Part shown: positions 16,407 through 24,328 of the stretch, piece after piece
How the letters are laid out: each line of letters begins with the position of its first letter
Position numbering within the stretch: the stretch's first letter is position 1
Assembly: GCA_002435985.1 (NCBI GenBank)
Contig: DIXD01000033.1
Location: forward strand, 1-51,083
Source: Spirochaetaceae bacterium UBA6089
Lineage (GTDB): Bacteria; Spirochaetota; Spirochaetia; Treponematales; Rectinemataceae
Reading direction: 5' to 3'
Length of the DNA: 51,083 bases
Made by a program: the position numbers and the translations under genes
Notes under the pieces: generated by a model
What the model was told of the DNA's origin: nothing
The model's database searches: none
Seen by the model: only the letters and a program-made list of their open reading frames with translations

Positions 16407-17357
16407 CTATACTATATATGATGCATATATCGATTGATCAAGAATCTTGATCTTCAGCAATACCGAATGCAGACCGGCTTCATCGCCGCTTGCTTTCAGA
16501 TGGTCGACCATCCAAAAATATCGATTGAGAAGCCGAGGCACCAGATTCGTACTATGCTGAGGCGATTCCCTCAACTCGATTTCGAGCTGGCGTGCAGCGG
16601 CAGAGATTCGATTGTACTCGGCCACGCTCAATGCTCGCTTGACATTGAAGACACCCCATATCTCTGCATAAACAGGAATCCATTCAGCGATATTATCTAC
16701 AGAATACCCTAATTCTTGTATATTTTCAATGATCTTTAAAATGAGTTCCGACTCCAGATATTCGATTTTCACCGCAGATGGATCGAAGAAGAACGCCTCC
16801 CTAAAGAGAGCCTTGGATAAGCGAGATTCGCCAGCCATGGCGTACACATCCGCTAATTCGGCCATGATCTTGGCATCGTTTCGCTGCGTTTTTATGGCCC
16901 GCTCGAGATGAATGAGTGCCGTCTCTATGTCGCCTGTCGCTTTGCGAGCCCTACCGAGGCGTAGATCTAAGGCAGCGCCGAGAGCATCTTTTTCCTCATC
17001 GGGAAGCGCCAGGTATTGGTCGAGTGCCAGTCCGAACGCGAAACGCTTGTATGCATAGCGGACTTTTTCAGACGTGTCGCCGACGCGCGTAAGGAAGACC
17101 ATGAATTTTTTCCAGGATGCGCACAGAAAATCTCCTCGCTCTAGAAGATTTTTCGTCTCCGGCATTTTAGAGAGCTGATCTTTCCAGAAAGCCATACACT
17201 TCAAGGCAAGGAGTACCTCGGGGTGTTCGAAGTCAGCCTTCAGCGCATTTTCAAGATAAAAGTCCGCGCTCTGAATGTCTGCGTTTTTTAGGCTTTCGTA
17301 TGCAAAAACAAGGTTATCCGCAGCCGTTGTGCTCTGTATTCGAGACTGATTTGCCAT
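16407..17357 (-). CDS. TPR-like helical protein of unknown function, upstream of greA
   Basis: I do not recognise the family. The 316-residue product has no signal peptide or membrane segment and is made of helix pairs with TPR-like spacing (for example SADFYLENALKADFEHPEVLLAL and ETALIHLERAIKTQRNDAKIMAELADVYAMAG). It is probably a cytoplasmic scaffold. The gene is first in a two-gene unit with greA (20 bases apart), whose own N-terminal part is also TPR-like. The two may therefore act on the same partner, possibly RNA polymerase; this is inference. A promoter with TTGACG and TAGTAT lies upstream, overlapping a half-site shared with the ppdK region. Confidence 0.8.
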   Translation of the reverse strand: MANQSRIQSTTAADNLVFAYESLKNADIQSADFYLENALKADFEHPEVLLALKCMAFWKDQLSKMPETKNLLERGDFLCASWKKFMVFLTRVGDTSEKVRYAYKRFAFGLALDQYLALPDEEKDALGAALDLRLGRARKATGDIETALIHLERAIKTQRNDAKIMAELADVYAMAGESRLSKALFREAFFFDPSAVKIEYLESELILKIIENIQELGYSVDNIAEWIPVYAEIWGVFNVKRALSVAEYNRISAAARQLEIELRESPQHSTNLVPRLLNRYFWMVDHLKASGDEAGLHSVLLKIKILDQSIYASYIV

Positions 17358-17391
17358 GAGGGCTTTTTTTCTCCTTGTAAAATCCCTTAGA

Positions 17392-17421
17392 ATACTATCC
17401 GAGGCTTGAATTATTCGTCAA
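17392..17421 (-). promoter_or_regulatory. Promoter for the TPR-greA unit
   Basis: On the minus strand TTGACG (17421-17416) and TAGTAT (17397-17392) are 18 bases apart, placing the transcription start about 28 bases before the ATG at 17357. The -35 box overlaps the half-site at 17413-17420. Confidence 0.5.
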
Positions 17422-17450
17422 TGCATTATAAGTCTTTATTATTGACGAAT
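17413..17450. promoter_or_regulatory. Inverted pair of TGACGAAT half-sites between divergent greA unit and rpe
   Basis: ATTCGTCA (17413-17420) and TGACGAAT (17443-17450) are perfect inverted copies, 22 bases apart (30 bases centre to centre), in the divergent intergenic region. The same 8-mer forms a close palindrome at the ppdK promoter (23573-23593). Each half also contains a TTGACG that could serve as an outward-facing -35 box, so the symmetry may partly reflect two promoters. Confidence 0.45.
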
Positions 17451-17489
17451 CTAGTAAAATCACAAGAAATACGATATTATCGGAGATAT

Positions 17490-18170
17490 ATGAAAGACCC
17501 GATCATCGCACCTTCGATTTTGTCTGCTGATTTTTATGATATGCGCGCTGCGGTGCAGACTATAGAAGCGAGCGGCTGCTCCTGGCTGCACCTCGATGTT
17601 ATGGACGGCCGATTCGTCCCTCCGATAACATTTGGAAATAAGATGGTGGCGGATATTCGGAAGCACACGAATCTGTTCATGGATGCCCACCTTATGATCA
17701 TGGAGCCGGAACGACACATCCACTCGTTCATTGAGGGCGGTGCCGATGCGATCACGTTTCACGCAGAGGCGTGCATCCATTCGCACCGGTCGGTCCAGGC
17801 TATTCGGCACGCAGGGAAAAAAGCCGGAATCTCCATTGTGCCCTCGACACCGGTGGGTACCATTGTCCCTCTCCTCGAGTTCGTAGACCAAGTGCTGGTT
17901 ATGACGGTGAATCCCGGCTATGGGGGACAAAAACTTCTTCCTTTTTGTCTTCGCAAAATTGATGAGCTGAGAGAGATCAGAGAAAGAGAAAGGCTGAATT
18001 TTTTAATCGCCATCGATGGGGGTATCAACCTTACCACGATTCCAGAAATAGCGATCCATCAGCCCGATGTGCTCATCATGGGAAGCGCATTTTTTAATGC
18101 CCAAAACCCCAAAGACTTTGTTGCCAATACCTTTGCCGCCTGGGACCACGCGATTGAAAAATGCGATTAA
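17490..18170 (+). CDS. rpe: Ribulose-phosphate 3-epimerase
   Basis: Rpe interconverts ribulose 5-phosphate and xylulose 5-phosphate in the pentose phosphate pathway. The 226-residue TIM-barrel protein shows the motifs APSILSADF, LHLDVMDGRFVPPITFG with a metal/catalytic Asp, DAHLMIMEPE, TVNPGYGGQ and IAIDGGINL with the second catalytic Asp, and ends with the phosphate-binding MGSAFF. ATG 17490 has GGAG four bases upstream and matches the family start. An in-frame ATG at 17406 would add 28 unrelated residues and covers the regulatory repeat, so I rejected it. The next gene has its own promoter inside the rpe 3' end. Confidence 0.96.
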   Translation: MKDPIIAPSILSADFYDMRAAVQTIEASGCSWLHLDVMDGRFVPPITFGNKMVADIRKHTNLFMDAHLMIMEPERHIHSFIEGGADAITFHAEACIHSHRSVQAIRHAGKKAGISIVPSTPVGTIVPLLEFVDQVLVMTVNPGYGGQKLLPFCLRKIDELREIRERERLNFLIAIDGGINLTTIPEIAIHQPDVLIMGSAFFNAQNPKDFVANTFAAWDHAIEKCD

Positions 18171-18182
18171 ATACTGTAAAAT
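18154..18182 (+). promoter_or_regulatory. Promoter for the 18225-20608 operon
   Basis: TTGAAA (18154-18159) and TAAAAT (18177-18182) are separated by 17 bases, a good sigma-70 match. The -35 box lies in the last codons of rpe, and transcription would start near 18189, leaving a leader of about 35 bases. Confidence 0.6.
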
Positions 18183-18224
18183 CAAGAATAAATTTAAAAG
18201 TTATCTAGAGAGGCACTGGATACG

Positions 18225-19055
18225 ATGAAAAAAAAGTTATTGATAGTTTGTTTCTTGTTTCTGAATATCACTTTTGTGCTGTATGCAGAGATAAGTACAG
18301 CCGCGCTCGATGAATTTACAAGAGCCTTCGATCTCTTCAAGAAGGGCGATTTCCGGGCTGCGGGCGCATCCTTCGCCTCTCTCTATACCGCACGACCGAA
18401 AGACGAAATCGCGGCCGACAGCTGTTTTATGGCTGCTCAGGCGTATTTCAATGCTGGGGATTATCCTACTGCATATCGATTCTGCGAAGAATTCATCTGG
18501 TCATATGCCGACCATGCCAATATCCCCGATATGGAATTTCAGCGAGGGCGCATCTTGTTCAAAATGGGACACTTTAAAGATGCAAGTTCGGCCTTTAGCG
18601 TGTTTCTCGAAAAGTATCCTCACAATCCCTTGTGTCCTTCCGCCTTGTTTTGGAAAGCCGAGAGTTTCTATCATTTGGGAGACATCGCGCAAGCTCTGCC
18701 TTTATTCAATGAAATAAAAGAGAACTATCCCGACTCAGACAAGGCCTCTCTGGCGGTATGGCGGCTTACTGTGATGGGACTTGAGGCGAGAGAAGCCATG
18801 TACCTGCGCCTAGTGGAGTTTGAAATGGGGAAAAACAACACCCAAGAATTCGAAAAAATGCAGAGAGAGGCATACCTGGAACAGCGCTATTTACGACATT
18901 ATTATTTCTTGAAGTCGCTCCGTGCGCGGAGCGACATTGCTGAACCATCCGTAGAATCGAATAATAAGCTAGATACCTTGCTCGATGCAAAAAAGAGGGC
19001 CTTGGATTTGCTTGTATCTCTCGTAAATGCTTATCTGGAGGGGATATCCCCATGA
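18225..19055 (+). CDS. Exported TPR protein, YbgF/BamD-like
   Basis: The 276-residue product starts with a signal peptide (MKKKLLIVCFLFLNITFVLYA, probable cleavage after LYA) and then has about five TPR units in the YbgF/BamD style, such as AFDLFKKGDFRAAGASFASL and RGRILFKMGHFKDASSAFSV. These are typical of periplasmic scaffolds for outer-membrane or cell-envelope assembly. A helical, charged tail follows. There is no lipobox, so it is periplasmic rather than a lipoprotein. GAGAGG lies upstream. The stop overlaps the next start (ATGA), pairing it with another exported protein. I cannot name a precise role. Confidence 0.8.
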   Translation: MKKKLLIVCFLFLNITFVLYAEISTAALDEFTRAFDLFKKGDFRAAGASFASLYTARPKDEIAADSCFMAAQAYFNAGDYPTAYRFCEEFIWSYADHANIPDMEFQRGRILFKMGHFKDASSAFSVFLEKYPHNPLCPSALFWKAESFYHLGDIAQALPLFNEIKENYPDSDKASLAVWRLTVMGLEAREAMYLRLVEFEMGKNNTQEFEKMQREAYLEQRYLRHYYFLKSLRARSDIAEPSVESNNKLDTLLDAKKRALDLLVSLVNAYLEGISP

Positions 19056-20101
19056 AGAGAGTAATGATCTTTTTTACAATGGTGTTCATGCTGGTTGGAG
19101 CCGGTGCTGCCCTCGACGTTCGGGACGGCCTTGTGCGGGTCGCTACCGATGATTTAACGCTGAGCCCTATGATCTATCGTCTTACGAATATCGCAGGAAA
19201 ATCGAAATATGAGCCTTTGTGGTTTAATGGCGACCCCCGTACAAGCTTTATCGCCGTCAATGTCGATGGTCGCATCTATAGGATGGGCTCCACACAGGAA
19301 TATCAGACAACTCAGCGTCGTATCCAAAACGGCGTCGAAATCGAATATAGATCTGTGACCAATAGGGTGACGCAGCGAATTATGCTCGCCGCACTCGCGG
19401 GCTCACGCGTCGCTAATGGCTTCATCATGCAACTGGAAGTGGAAAACTATACGTCGCGCGACATGAAGATCATGCTCAAACAAGTGTGTGATACGTGGCT
19501 CGGGGAAAGTTCGGGAAACCACTTTGCGCTTGCGTCAAATCCAAGAGTTACCGATGAAATGTTCCTCAACCACGACGCAAATGAGTTGTATATCGTATCG
19601 CCGGGGGAAAATGCTTCGATCGCACTTCTTTTCGATGCCGCGCCGAGACCGGATTCTGTCGTCATAGCCAACTGGAAGCGGCTGAGTGATTCGCAATTTT
19701 TTTATGATTCCGAGCTCATGCGTGGATTTACCCTCTCGCCCTATTCGATCAACGACTCTGCGCTCGGCCTTTATTGGAGTCAGCGAGTTGTGCCGGCAAA
19801 GGCGACCTTGAAAGTCGAGAGCCGCTGGATTTCCGGCGGATCCGGAGATGAGTTCCTACAATGGCTCGCACAAAATTATCCGCCCCAAGACACCGTCGCC
19901 GGCGAGCAGGCCACGGCATTCTCGGAGGCGGTTCCCCCTGCGGGAGCGTCTAACCTTTTAGCCGATATCGAGGCCGTGCGTGCTCTCATTTCAAGAATCG
20001 ACAGCGCCATAGCAAACGTCGATAGTGTCAGCGATATTGAGCTGGAGTCGATACTTTCGGATCTCGCTGCACTCGAAAACATGGCCGGCATCTCTCGATA
20101 G
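19052..20101 (+). CDS. Exported beta-rich protein of unknown function
   Basis: I do not recognise this family. The 349-residue product begins with a signal peptide (MKRVMIFFTMVFMLVGAGAALD). The middle is beta-rich, with many aromatic and alternating hydrophobic residues (RIYRMGSTQEYQTT, GLYWSQRVVPAKATLKVESRW). Residues about 310-349 form a helix of Asp/Ser/Ile/Leu heptads that could be a coiled coil. No cysteine-based lipobox is seen. It is translationally coupled to the preceding TPR protein, so the two may form a periplasmic complex. Both could equally be part of motility, since spirochaete periplasm also houses the flagella, but nothing in the sequence shows this. Confidence 0.75.
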   Translation: MKRVMIFFTMVFMLVGAGAALDVRDGLVRVATDDLTLSPMIYRLTNIAGKSKYEPLWFNGDPRTSFIAVNVDGRIYRMGSTQEYQTTQRRIQNGVEIEYRSVTNRVTQRIMLAALAGSRVANGFIMQLEVENYTSRDMKIMLKQVCDTWLGESSGNHFALASNPRVTDEMFLNHDANELYIVSPGENASIALLFDAAPRPDSVVIANWKRLSDSQFFYDSELMRGFTLSPYSINDSALGLYWSQRVVPAKATLKVESRWISGGSGDEFLQWLAQNYPPQDTVAGEQATAFSEAVPPAGASNLLADIEAVRALISRIDSAIANVDSVSDIELESILSDLAALENMAGISR

Positions 20102-20122
20102 GCTGGATATTGGAGGGCCTTT

Positions 20123-20608
20123 ATGAGAGCAGTGGTACAGCGTGTCTCTGATGCCTCTGTCACGTATATCGAGGCTTCTCGCCGCTATGGGGTTTTTAGT
20201 GAAGAAGAGCAGCTCTGCGGCCGCATCGCAAGGGGGATTTTGGTCTACATCGGTATCGGCGAAGAGGATAACGAGAAGGACGCGGAATATCTCGCCGATA
20301 AAGTCGCGCATCTGAGAATTTTTATGGATGAAGAGGATAAAATGAATCTCTCCGTCCTTGATCTAGACTACGAGGCCCTTGTCCTCTCTCAATTTACGCT
20401 GCTTGCCGATACCCGCAAAGGAAGACGTCCCTCGTATTCCCAGGCGGCCGAGCCGACCCATGCAAAGGCCTTGTATGATTTCTTTTGCGAAAAATTGCGC
20501 GGAATGGGCGTCCATGTCCAGACCGGTAAATTCCAGAGCGTCATGCGCGTTCGCTATGTCAATGAAGGGCCTGTAACGATTTTATTGGATTCGAAGAAGA
20601 CATTTTGA
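20123..20608 (+). CDS. dtd: D-aminoacyl-tRNA deacylase
   Basis: DTD removes D-amino acids (and glycine wrongly attached to tRNA-Ala) from tRNA, protecting translation. The 161-residue protein has both signature motifs: SQFTLLADTRKGRRPS (SQxT) and, near the end, NEGPVTILLDS (the GP cis-dipeptide motif that screens out L-amino acids). A ten-residue insertion (YIEASRRYGVFSEEEQLCGRI) lies in the N-terminal beta hairpin, where the family varies. TGGAGGGC precedes the ATG. It is the last gene of its operon, and a strong two-way terminator follows. Confidence 0.96.
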   Translation: MRAVVQRVSDASVTYIEASRRYGVFSEEEQLCGRIARGILVYIGIGEEDNEKDAEYLADKVAHLRIFMDEEDKMNLSVLDLDYEALVLSQFTLLADTRKGRRPSYSQAAEPTHAKALYDFFCEKLRGMGVHVQTGKFQSVMRVRYVNEGPVTILLDSKKTF

Positions 20609-20630
20609 TCGTTTTTGATACGTGATACAG

Positions 20631-20662
20631 AAAAGGGGAAACCGTATTCGGCTTCCCCTTTT
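20631..20662. terminator. Bidirectional terminator between dtd and ppdK
   Basis: AAAAGGGGAA (20631-20640) pairs perfectly with TTCCCCTTTT (20653-20662), and CCG/CGG pairs inside the loop. The A and T ends give a U run on either strand, as expected for a terminator serving convergent genes. Confidence 0.88.
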
Positions 20663-20665
20663 ACG

Positions 20666-20704
20666 TTCAAGACCACTACATTCAAGACCGATATGTTCAA
20701 GACC
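20666..20704. repeat. Three tandem 15-bp repeats downstream of ppdK
   Basis: TTCAAGACC starts at 20666, 20681 and 20696, an exact period of 15, with partly conserved bases in between. They lie between the ppdK stop and the shared terminator and so would be in the ppdK 3' untranslated RNA (as GGTCTTGAA). Confidence 0.85.
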
Positions 20705-20713
20705 GCAAGAAAA

Positions 20714-23533
20714 TCATTTCGACGGCCCTTTGGCCCTATTCCCCGCCTTGCGTGCAGGAGCCTTTGCTCGATGCTTCGCAACGTTAGCGGTTGATGCAGC
20801 AGCGGCCTTAGGTGGTCTACCGCGCCGCTTAGTCCCCTTTTTTACAGCCAGACTGTCTTCGATCACAGCCTGTGCTGCGGCAAGTCGCGAAACAGGCACC
20901 CTGAAGGGTGAAGAAGAGACATAATTCATACCGACACGATGACAGAATTTTACCGACTCGGAGTCCCCTCCATGCTCACCGCAGATTCCTACTTTAAGTT
21001 TGGGCCTTGTGGTGCGCCCTTTTTCGATGCCCATACGGATGAGCATGCCGACACCATCCTGATCCAGGCTCTGGAATGGATCGGCCTTGAAAATGCCGGT
21101 TTTTTTCTCATCTACGTAGTCGGGGAGGAATTTACCTGCATCATCGCGCGAAAGACCAAGTGTCATTTGAGTCAGGTCATTTGTTCCAAAGGAAAAGAAT
21201 TCCGCAACATTCGCGATTCTGTCGGCCAGAAGCGCGGCCCGAGGCACCTCGATCATCGTGCCGACCATATAGCTAAGGCTTAAGCCTGATTTCGCAATGA
21301 TGGCATCGGCAACCTCGCGTGTTCTCGTCTCGAGAATCTTGAGTTCCTTTTCGTCGATGACGAGCGGAATCATGATCTCGGGGAGCACTTTGACACCTTC
21401 CTTCATCATGTTACATGCGGCGGTGATGATGGCCGTGACCTGCATGTCGAGAATTTCGGGATAAGTGATGGTAAGGCGACAGCCGCGGTGTCCGAGCATA
21501 GGATTGGCCTCATGCAGCTGATTGACGCGCTGTACTACTTTTTCGAAAGGAACACCAGCTGCATGTGCAAGCGCCTTCTGGCCCTCCTCGTCGTGTGGAA
21601 CGAACTCGTGGAGTGGCGGGTCGATGAGCCTAATTGTGACAGGAAGACCGTCCATGGCTTTGAAAATGCCTTCAAAGTCTTTAATCTGAAACGGCAAGAG
21701 CTTTGCGAGAGCCTTTTTGCGGGTCTCAGTATCATCTGCAATGATCATCTCGCGGATCGCCAGGATGCGCTCTTCGGAATCGAAGAACATATGTTCGGTG
21801 CGGCATAGACCGATTCCCTCGGCACCAAGCTCGCGCGCTTTTTCCGCATCGTAGGGTGTATCGGCATTGGTGCGCACCTTCAGCTTCCTGATCTTATCGA
21901 CCCATGACATCAGTGTCGTGTAGGCCTTGGGAGGCTCGGGTTCGATCAGCTTGAGCTGGCCTACATAGACATTGCCGCTGCTCCCGTCGAGAGTGATGTA
22001 ATCGCCCTCTCTTAGAGTAGTGTTGCCGACGCTGAATAGGCCTTTTTCGTAATCGATGTCGAGCTTCTCACACCCGACGATACAGCATTTTCCCCAACCA
22101 CGTGCGACGACTGCGGCATGACTAGTCTTGCCGCCGGTGGCGGTCAAAATACCCTGAGCGGCATGCATACCGCCCACATCCTCTGGACTGGTCTCCTTGC
22201 GGACAAGGATCACCTTTTCACCATTGGCAGCCCATTCTTCGGCGCTCTTTGCATTGAAGACCACCTTTCCGCAGGCTGCACCGGGCACCGCATCGATACC
22301 CTGTACCAAAAAGGCTTTTTTCAGCTCAGTAGGGTTCGATTTGTCGATCATGGGATAGAAGATGCCTTCGATATCCGAGGCCTTGATGCGCAGGATGGCT
22401 TCTTCTTTGGTGATGAGCTTCTCTTTCACCATATCGACCGCAATGCGGAAGGCTGCGATCGGGCTGCGCTTGCCGGTGCGGCACTGCAGCATGTAGAGCT
22501 TGCCTTCTTCTACCGTAAACTCGAGATCCTGCATATCGCGATAATGTGTTTCGAGCTTCTTCCGAATATTGACCAGCTGTTTATAGACTTTAGGATCGCG
22601 CTTTTCGAGTTCGGCAAGTTTAATGGGGGTACGGATTCCTGCAACGACATCCTCGCCTTGGGCATTGACAAGGTAATCGCCATAGAAAATGTTCTCGCCG
22701 CTGTTCGGGTCACGGGTAAAGCATACGCCGGTTCCTGAGGTCTCTCCCTTATTTCCGAACACCATCTGTACGACGTTGACTGCGGTTCCCTTGATGCCGA
22801 CAAGTTTCTCGACTTTTCGATATGTCACCGCTTTCTCTGCCATCCATGAATTAAAGACTGCATCGATGGCTCCTTTAAGTTGCTCCCAAGGATCTTGCGG
22901 AAAATCTGCCTTGATGTGGTCCCGATAGATTTTTTTAAAAACCTTGATAAGCTCATCGAGCTCGTCCTCGTTCACATCGGTATCGTTGATTTTCTGGCTT
23001 GGATCCAGAAGCAATCTGGCTCGAGTTCGTTTTTCCTTGATTTCGTTGAAAGCCTTGTCGAACTCCTCACGATCGATCCCCATGGCAGTGGAACCATACA
23101 TCATGATAAAGCGTCGGTATGCATCGAGGGCAAAACGACGATTCCCTGTCTTTGCGGCAAGGCCTTCCACAGAAGCATCGGTGAGGCCAAGATTCAGAAT
23201 CGTTTCCATCATGCCGGGCATCGAAACAGGCGCACCGGATCGAACAGAGACAAGCAGCGGATCTCTGGGGTCTCCAAGTATCTTCTTCGTTGTCTTTTCG
23301 AGTTGGGCCAGATGCTTTTTGACTTCTTTTTCAAGCCCTTCAGGCCATGTTTTTCCATTTTTAAAATAGAGATCGCAGACTTCCGTCGTGATGGTAAATC
23401 CGGCCGGAACCGGCAAACCAATTTTCGTCATCTCATGAAGGCCGGCGCCTTTTCCCCCGAGGAGCTCTTTCATAATGCCATCGCCTTCGGCGACGCCTGC
23501 TCCGAACGAATACACGAATTTTTTCTTAGGCAT
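20714..23533 (-). CDS. ppdK: Pyruvate, phosphate dikinase with basic C-terminal tail
   Basis: PPDK interconverts ATP, phosphate and pyruvate with AMP, pyrophosphate and phosphoenolpyruvate, and in many anaerobes works in glycolysis with PPi saving. The 939-residue protein has the N-terminal nucleotide-binding domain (GGKGAGLHEMTKIGLPVPAGF, VSVRSGAPVSMPGMM), the phosphohistidine domain GGKTSHAAVVARG with H472, and the C-terminal PEP/pyruvate barrel (GIGLCRTEHMF, GTNDLTQM, KVGICGEHGGD). Residues after about 897 form an Ala/Lys/Arg tail containing KRRGRPPK, which resembles an AT-hook and is not part of the enzyme. The start has TTGGAGGAAAAACCTC before it. A promoter and palindrome precede it. 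Confidence 0.96.
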   Translation of the reverse strand: MPKKKFVYSFGAGVAEGDGIMKELLGGKGAGLHEMTKIGLPVPAGFTITTEVCDLYFKNGKTWPEGLEKEVKKHLAQLEKTTKKILGDPRDPLLVSVRSGAPVSMPGMMETILNLGLTDASVEGLAAKTGNRRFALDAYRRFIMMYGSTAMGIDREEFDKAFNEIKEKRTRARLLLDPSQKINDTDVNEDELDELIKVFKKIYRDHIKADFPQDPWEQLKGAIDAVFNSWMAEKAVTYRKVEKLVGIKGTAVNVVQMVFGNKGETSGTGVCFTRDPNSGENIFYGDYLVNAQGEDVVAGIRTPIKLAELEKRDPKVYKQLVNIRKKLETHYRDMQDLEFTVEEGKLYMLQCRTGKRSPIAAFRIAVDMVKEKLITKEEAILRIKASDIEGIFYPMIDKSNPTELKKAFLVQGIDAVPGAACGKVVFNAKSAEEWAANGEKVILVRKETSPEDVGGMHAAQGILTATGGKTSHAAVVARGWGKCCIVGCEKLDIDYEKGLFSVGNTTLREGDYITLDGSSGNVYVGQLKLIEPEPPKAYTTLMSWVDKIRKLKVRTNADTPYDAEKARELGAEGIGLCRTEHMFFDSEERILAIREMIIADDTETRKKALAKLLPFQIKDFEGIFKAMDGLPVTIRLIDPPLHEFVPHDEEGQKALAHAAGVPFEKVVQRVNQLHEANPMLGHRGCRLTITYPEILDMQVTAIITAACNMMKEGVKVLPEIMIPLVIDEKELKILETRTREVADAIIAKSGLSLSYMVGTMIEVPRAALLADRIANVAEFFSFGTNDLTQMTLGLSRDDAGKFLPDYVDEKKTGIFKADPFQSLDQDGVGMLIRMGIEKGRTTRPKLKVGICGEHGGDSESVKFCHRVGMNYVSSSPFRVPVSRLAAAQAVIEDSLAVKKGTKRRGRPPKAAAASTANVAKHRAKAPARKAGNRAKGPSK

Positions 23534-23572
23534 GAGGTTTTTCCTCCAATCTCCAGTATGAATAACAAGGGC

Positions 23573-23593
23573 TGACGAATAAATAATTCGTCA
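23573..23593. promoter_or_regulatory. Operator-like palindrome at ppdK transcription start
   Basis: TGACGAAT (23573-23580) and ATTCGTCA (23586-23593) flank AAATA in a perfect 21-bp palindrome. It begins about two bases downstream of the predicted ppdK start of transcription, where a repressor could act. The same 8-bp half-site occurs twice upstream of rpe. Confidence 0.55.
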
Positions 23594-23601
23594 TTTGAGG
23601 A

Positions 23602-23630
23602 AAATTAATCGAAACCATTAAATTAGTCAA
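23602..23630 (-). promoter_or_regulatory. ppdK promoter
   Basis: On the minus strand TTGACT (23630-23625) and TAATTT (23607-23602) are 17 bases apart. Transcription would start near 23595, with a leader of about 60 bases before ppdK. Confidence 0.6.
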
Positions 23631-23669
23631 GCTATATAGAAATAACGTTATTTATTAATAATACGATTA

Positions 23670-24311
23670 TCATTGCCACGAAATATTTATTTCTGGTGCT
23701 TGGGCGCTCGTAATAATATCAGCCATGGAACATTCCAGCGTAGTTTTTTTGCCCGATGAGATCACATGAAAAAAATCTCCATAGTCGACCGAAATCTGTG
23801 GGGCGGTCTGTGGCGTTTCAAGCGCAAACCTAAAATGGTATGGCTTCAATGTTTCAGTGATTTCTGTCTGCATCTGCGGATCGAGCGACGAAATGGCATC
23901 CCCAAATGAAATCTTTACATACGAGCGGCCATTTTGCTGCTGGTACTGTGCAAGTTTCCCGCTTGGATCCAAATACTTCACCAAATCCGAGGTCGATTCG
24001 AATGCAAGCGAGAAAGAAACAAGAACATTGTCCCCTTGTTCCCTTTGTGAATATGATGTCAAGGTCACACCCTGCATCCCGCGCAGACCACGCTCGATAT
24101 CCTCGCGCGAAAGAGGAAGCGGCAACTGAGGCGTGGATTCAAGCGCGCCGAGCTGTACAAAGTCTTTGGATATTTGGTACTCGATAGAGAGCGTCCCAGC
24201 TCCTTTTGCATCTATTTTGCCCGATGCATCTATGCCGATACATGACGTAAGACTCAAAGCACAGACGATGGCAGCAAAAAAAAGGGAAGGTACGTTCCTA
24301 TATTTGCTCAT
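23670..24311 (-). CDS. Lipoprotein of unknown function
   Basis: The 213-residue product has a lipoprotein signal peptide ending in the lipobox LTSC, so it is probably anchored in a membrane facing the periplasm or surface. The mature part (IDASGKIDAKGAGTLSIEYQ onward) is beta-rich in its first half, with a helix-prone middle (SREDIERGLRGM). I recognise no named domain. ATG 24311 is preferred because AAAAGGAAT lies just upstream and it gives a compact signal peptide. ATG 24329 would overlap the upstream gene's stop by one base and add six residues. It probably shares a transcript with the DUF503 gene. The gap to ppdK holds the ppdK promoter and a 12-bp AT-rich palindrome (23641-23652). Confidence 0.8.
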   Translation of the reverse strand: MSKYRNVPSLFFAAIVCALSLTSCIGIDASGKIDAKGAGTLSIEYQISKDFVQLGALESTPQLPLPLSREDIERGLRGMQGVTLTSYSQREQGDNVLVSFSLAFESTSDLVKYLDPSGKLAQYQQQNGRSYVKISFGDAISSLDPQMQTEITETLKPYHFRFALETPQTAPQISVDYGDFFHVISSGKKTTLECSMADIITSAQAPEINISWQ

Positions 24312-24328
24312 TCGTGTATTCCTTTTCA

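Noticed and set aside
17406..17489. Longer rpe start at 17406
   Set aside because: It would translate the divergent promoter region and its inverted repeat; the family start is at 17490.
18500..19090. Minus-strand frames opposite the TPR protein at 18225
   Set aside because: They have no ribosome binding site or known motif and overlap a gene with a signal peptide and TPR repeats.
20666..20704. CRISPR array
   Set aside because: The repeats are 9 bases with 6-base spacing; there are no 25-40 base spacers and no cas genes.
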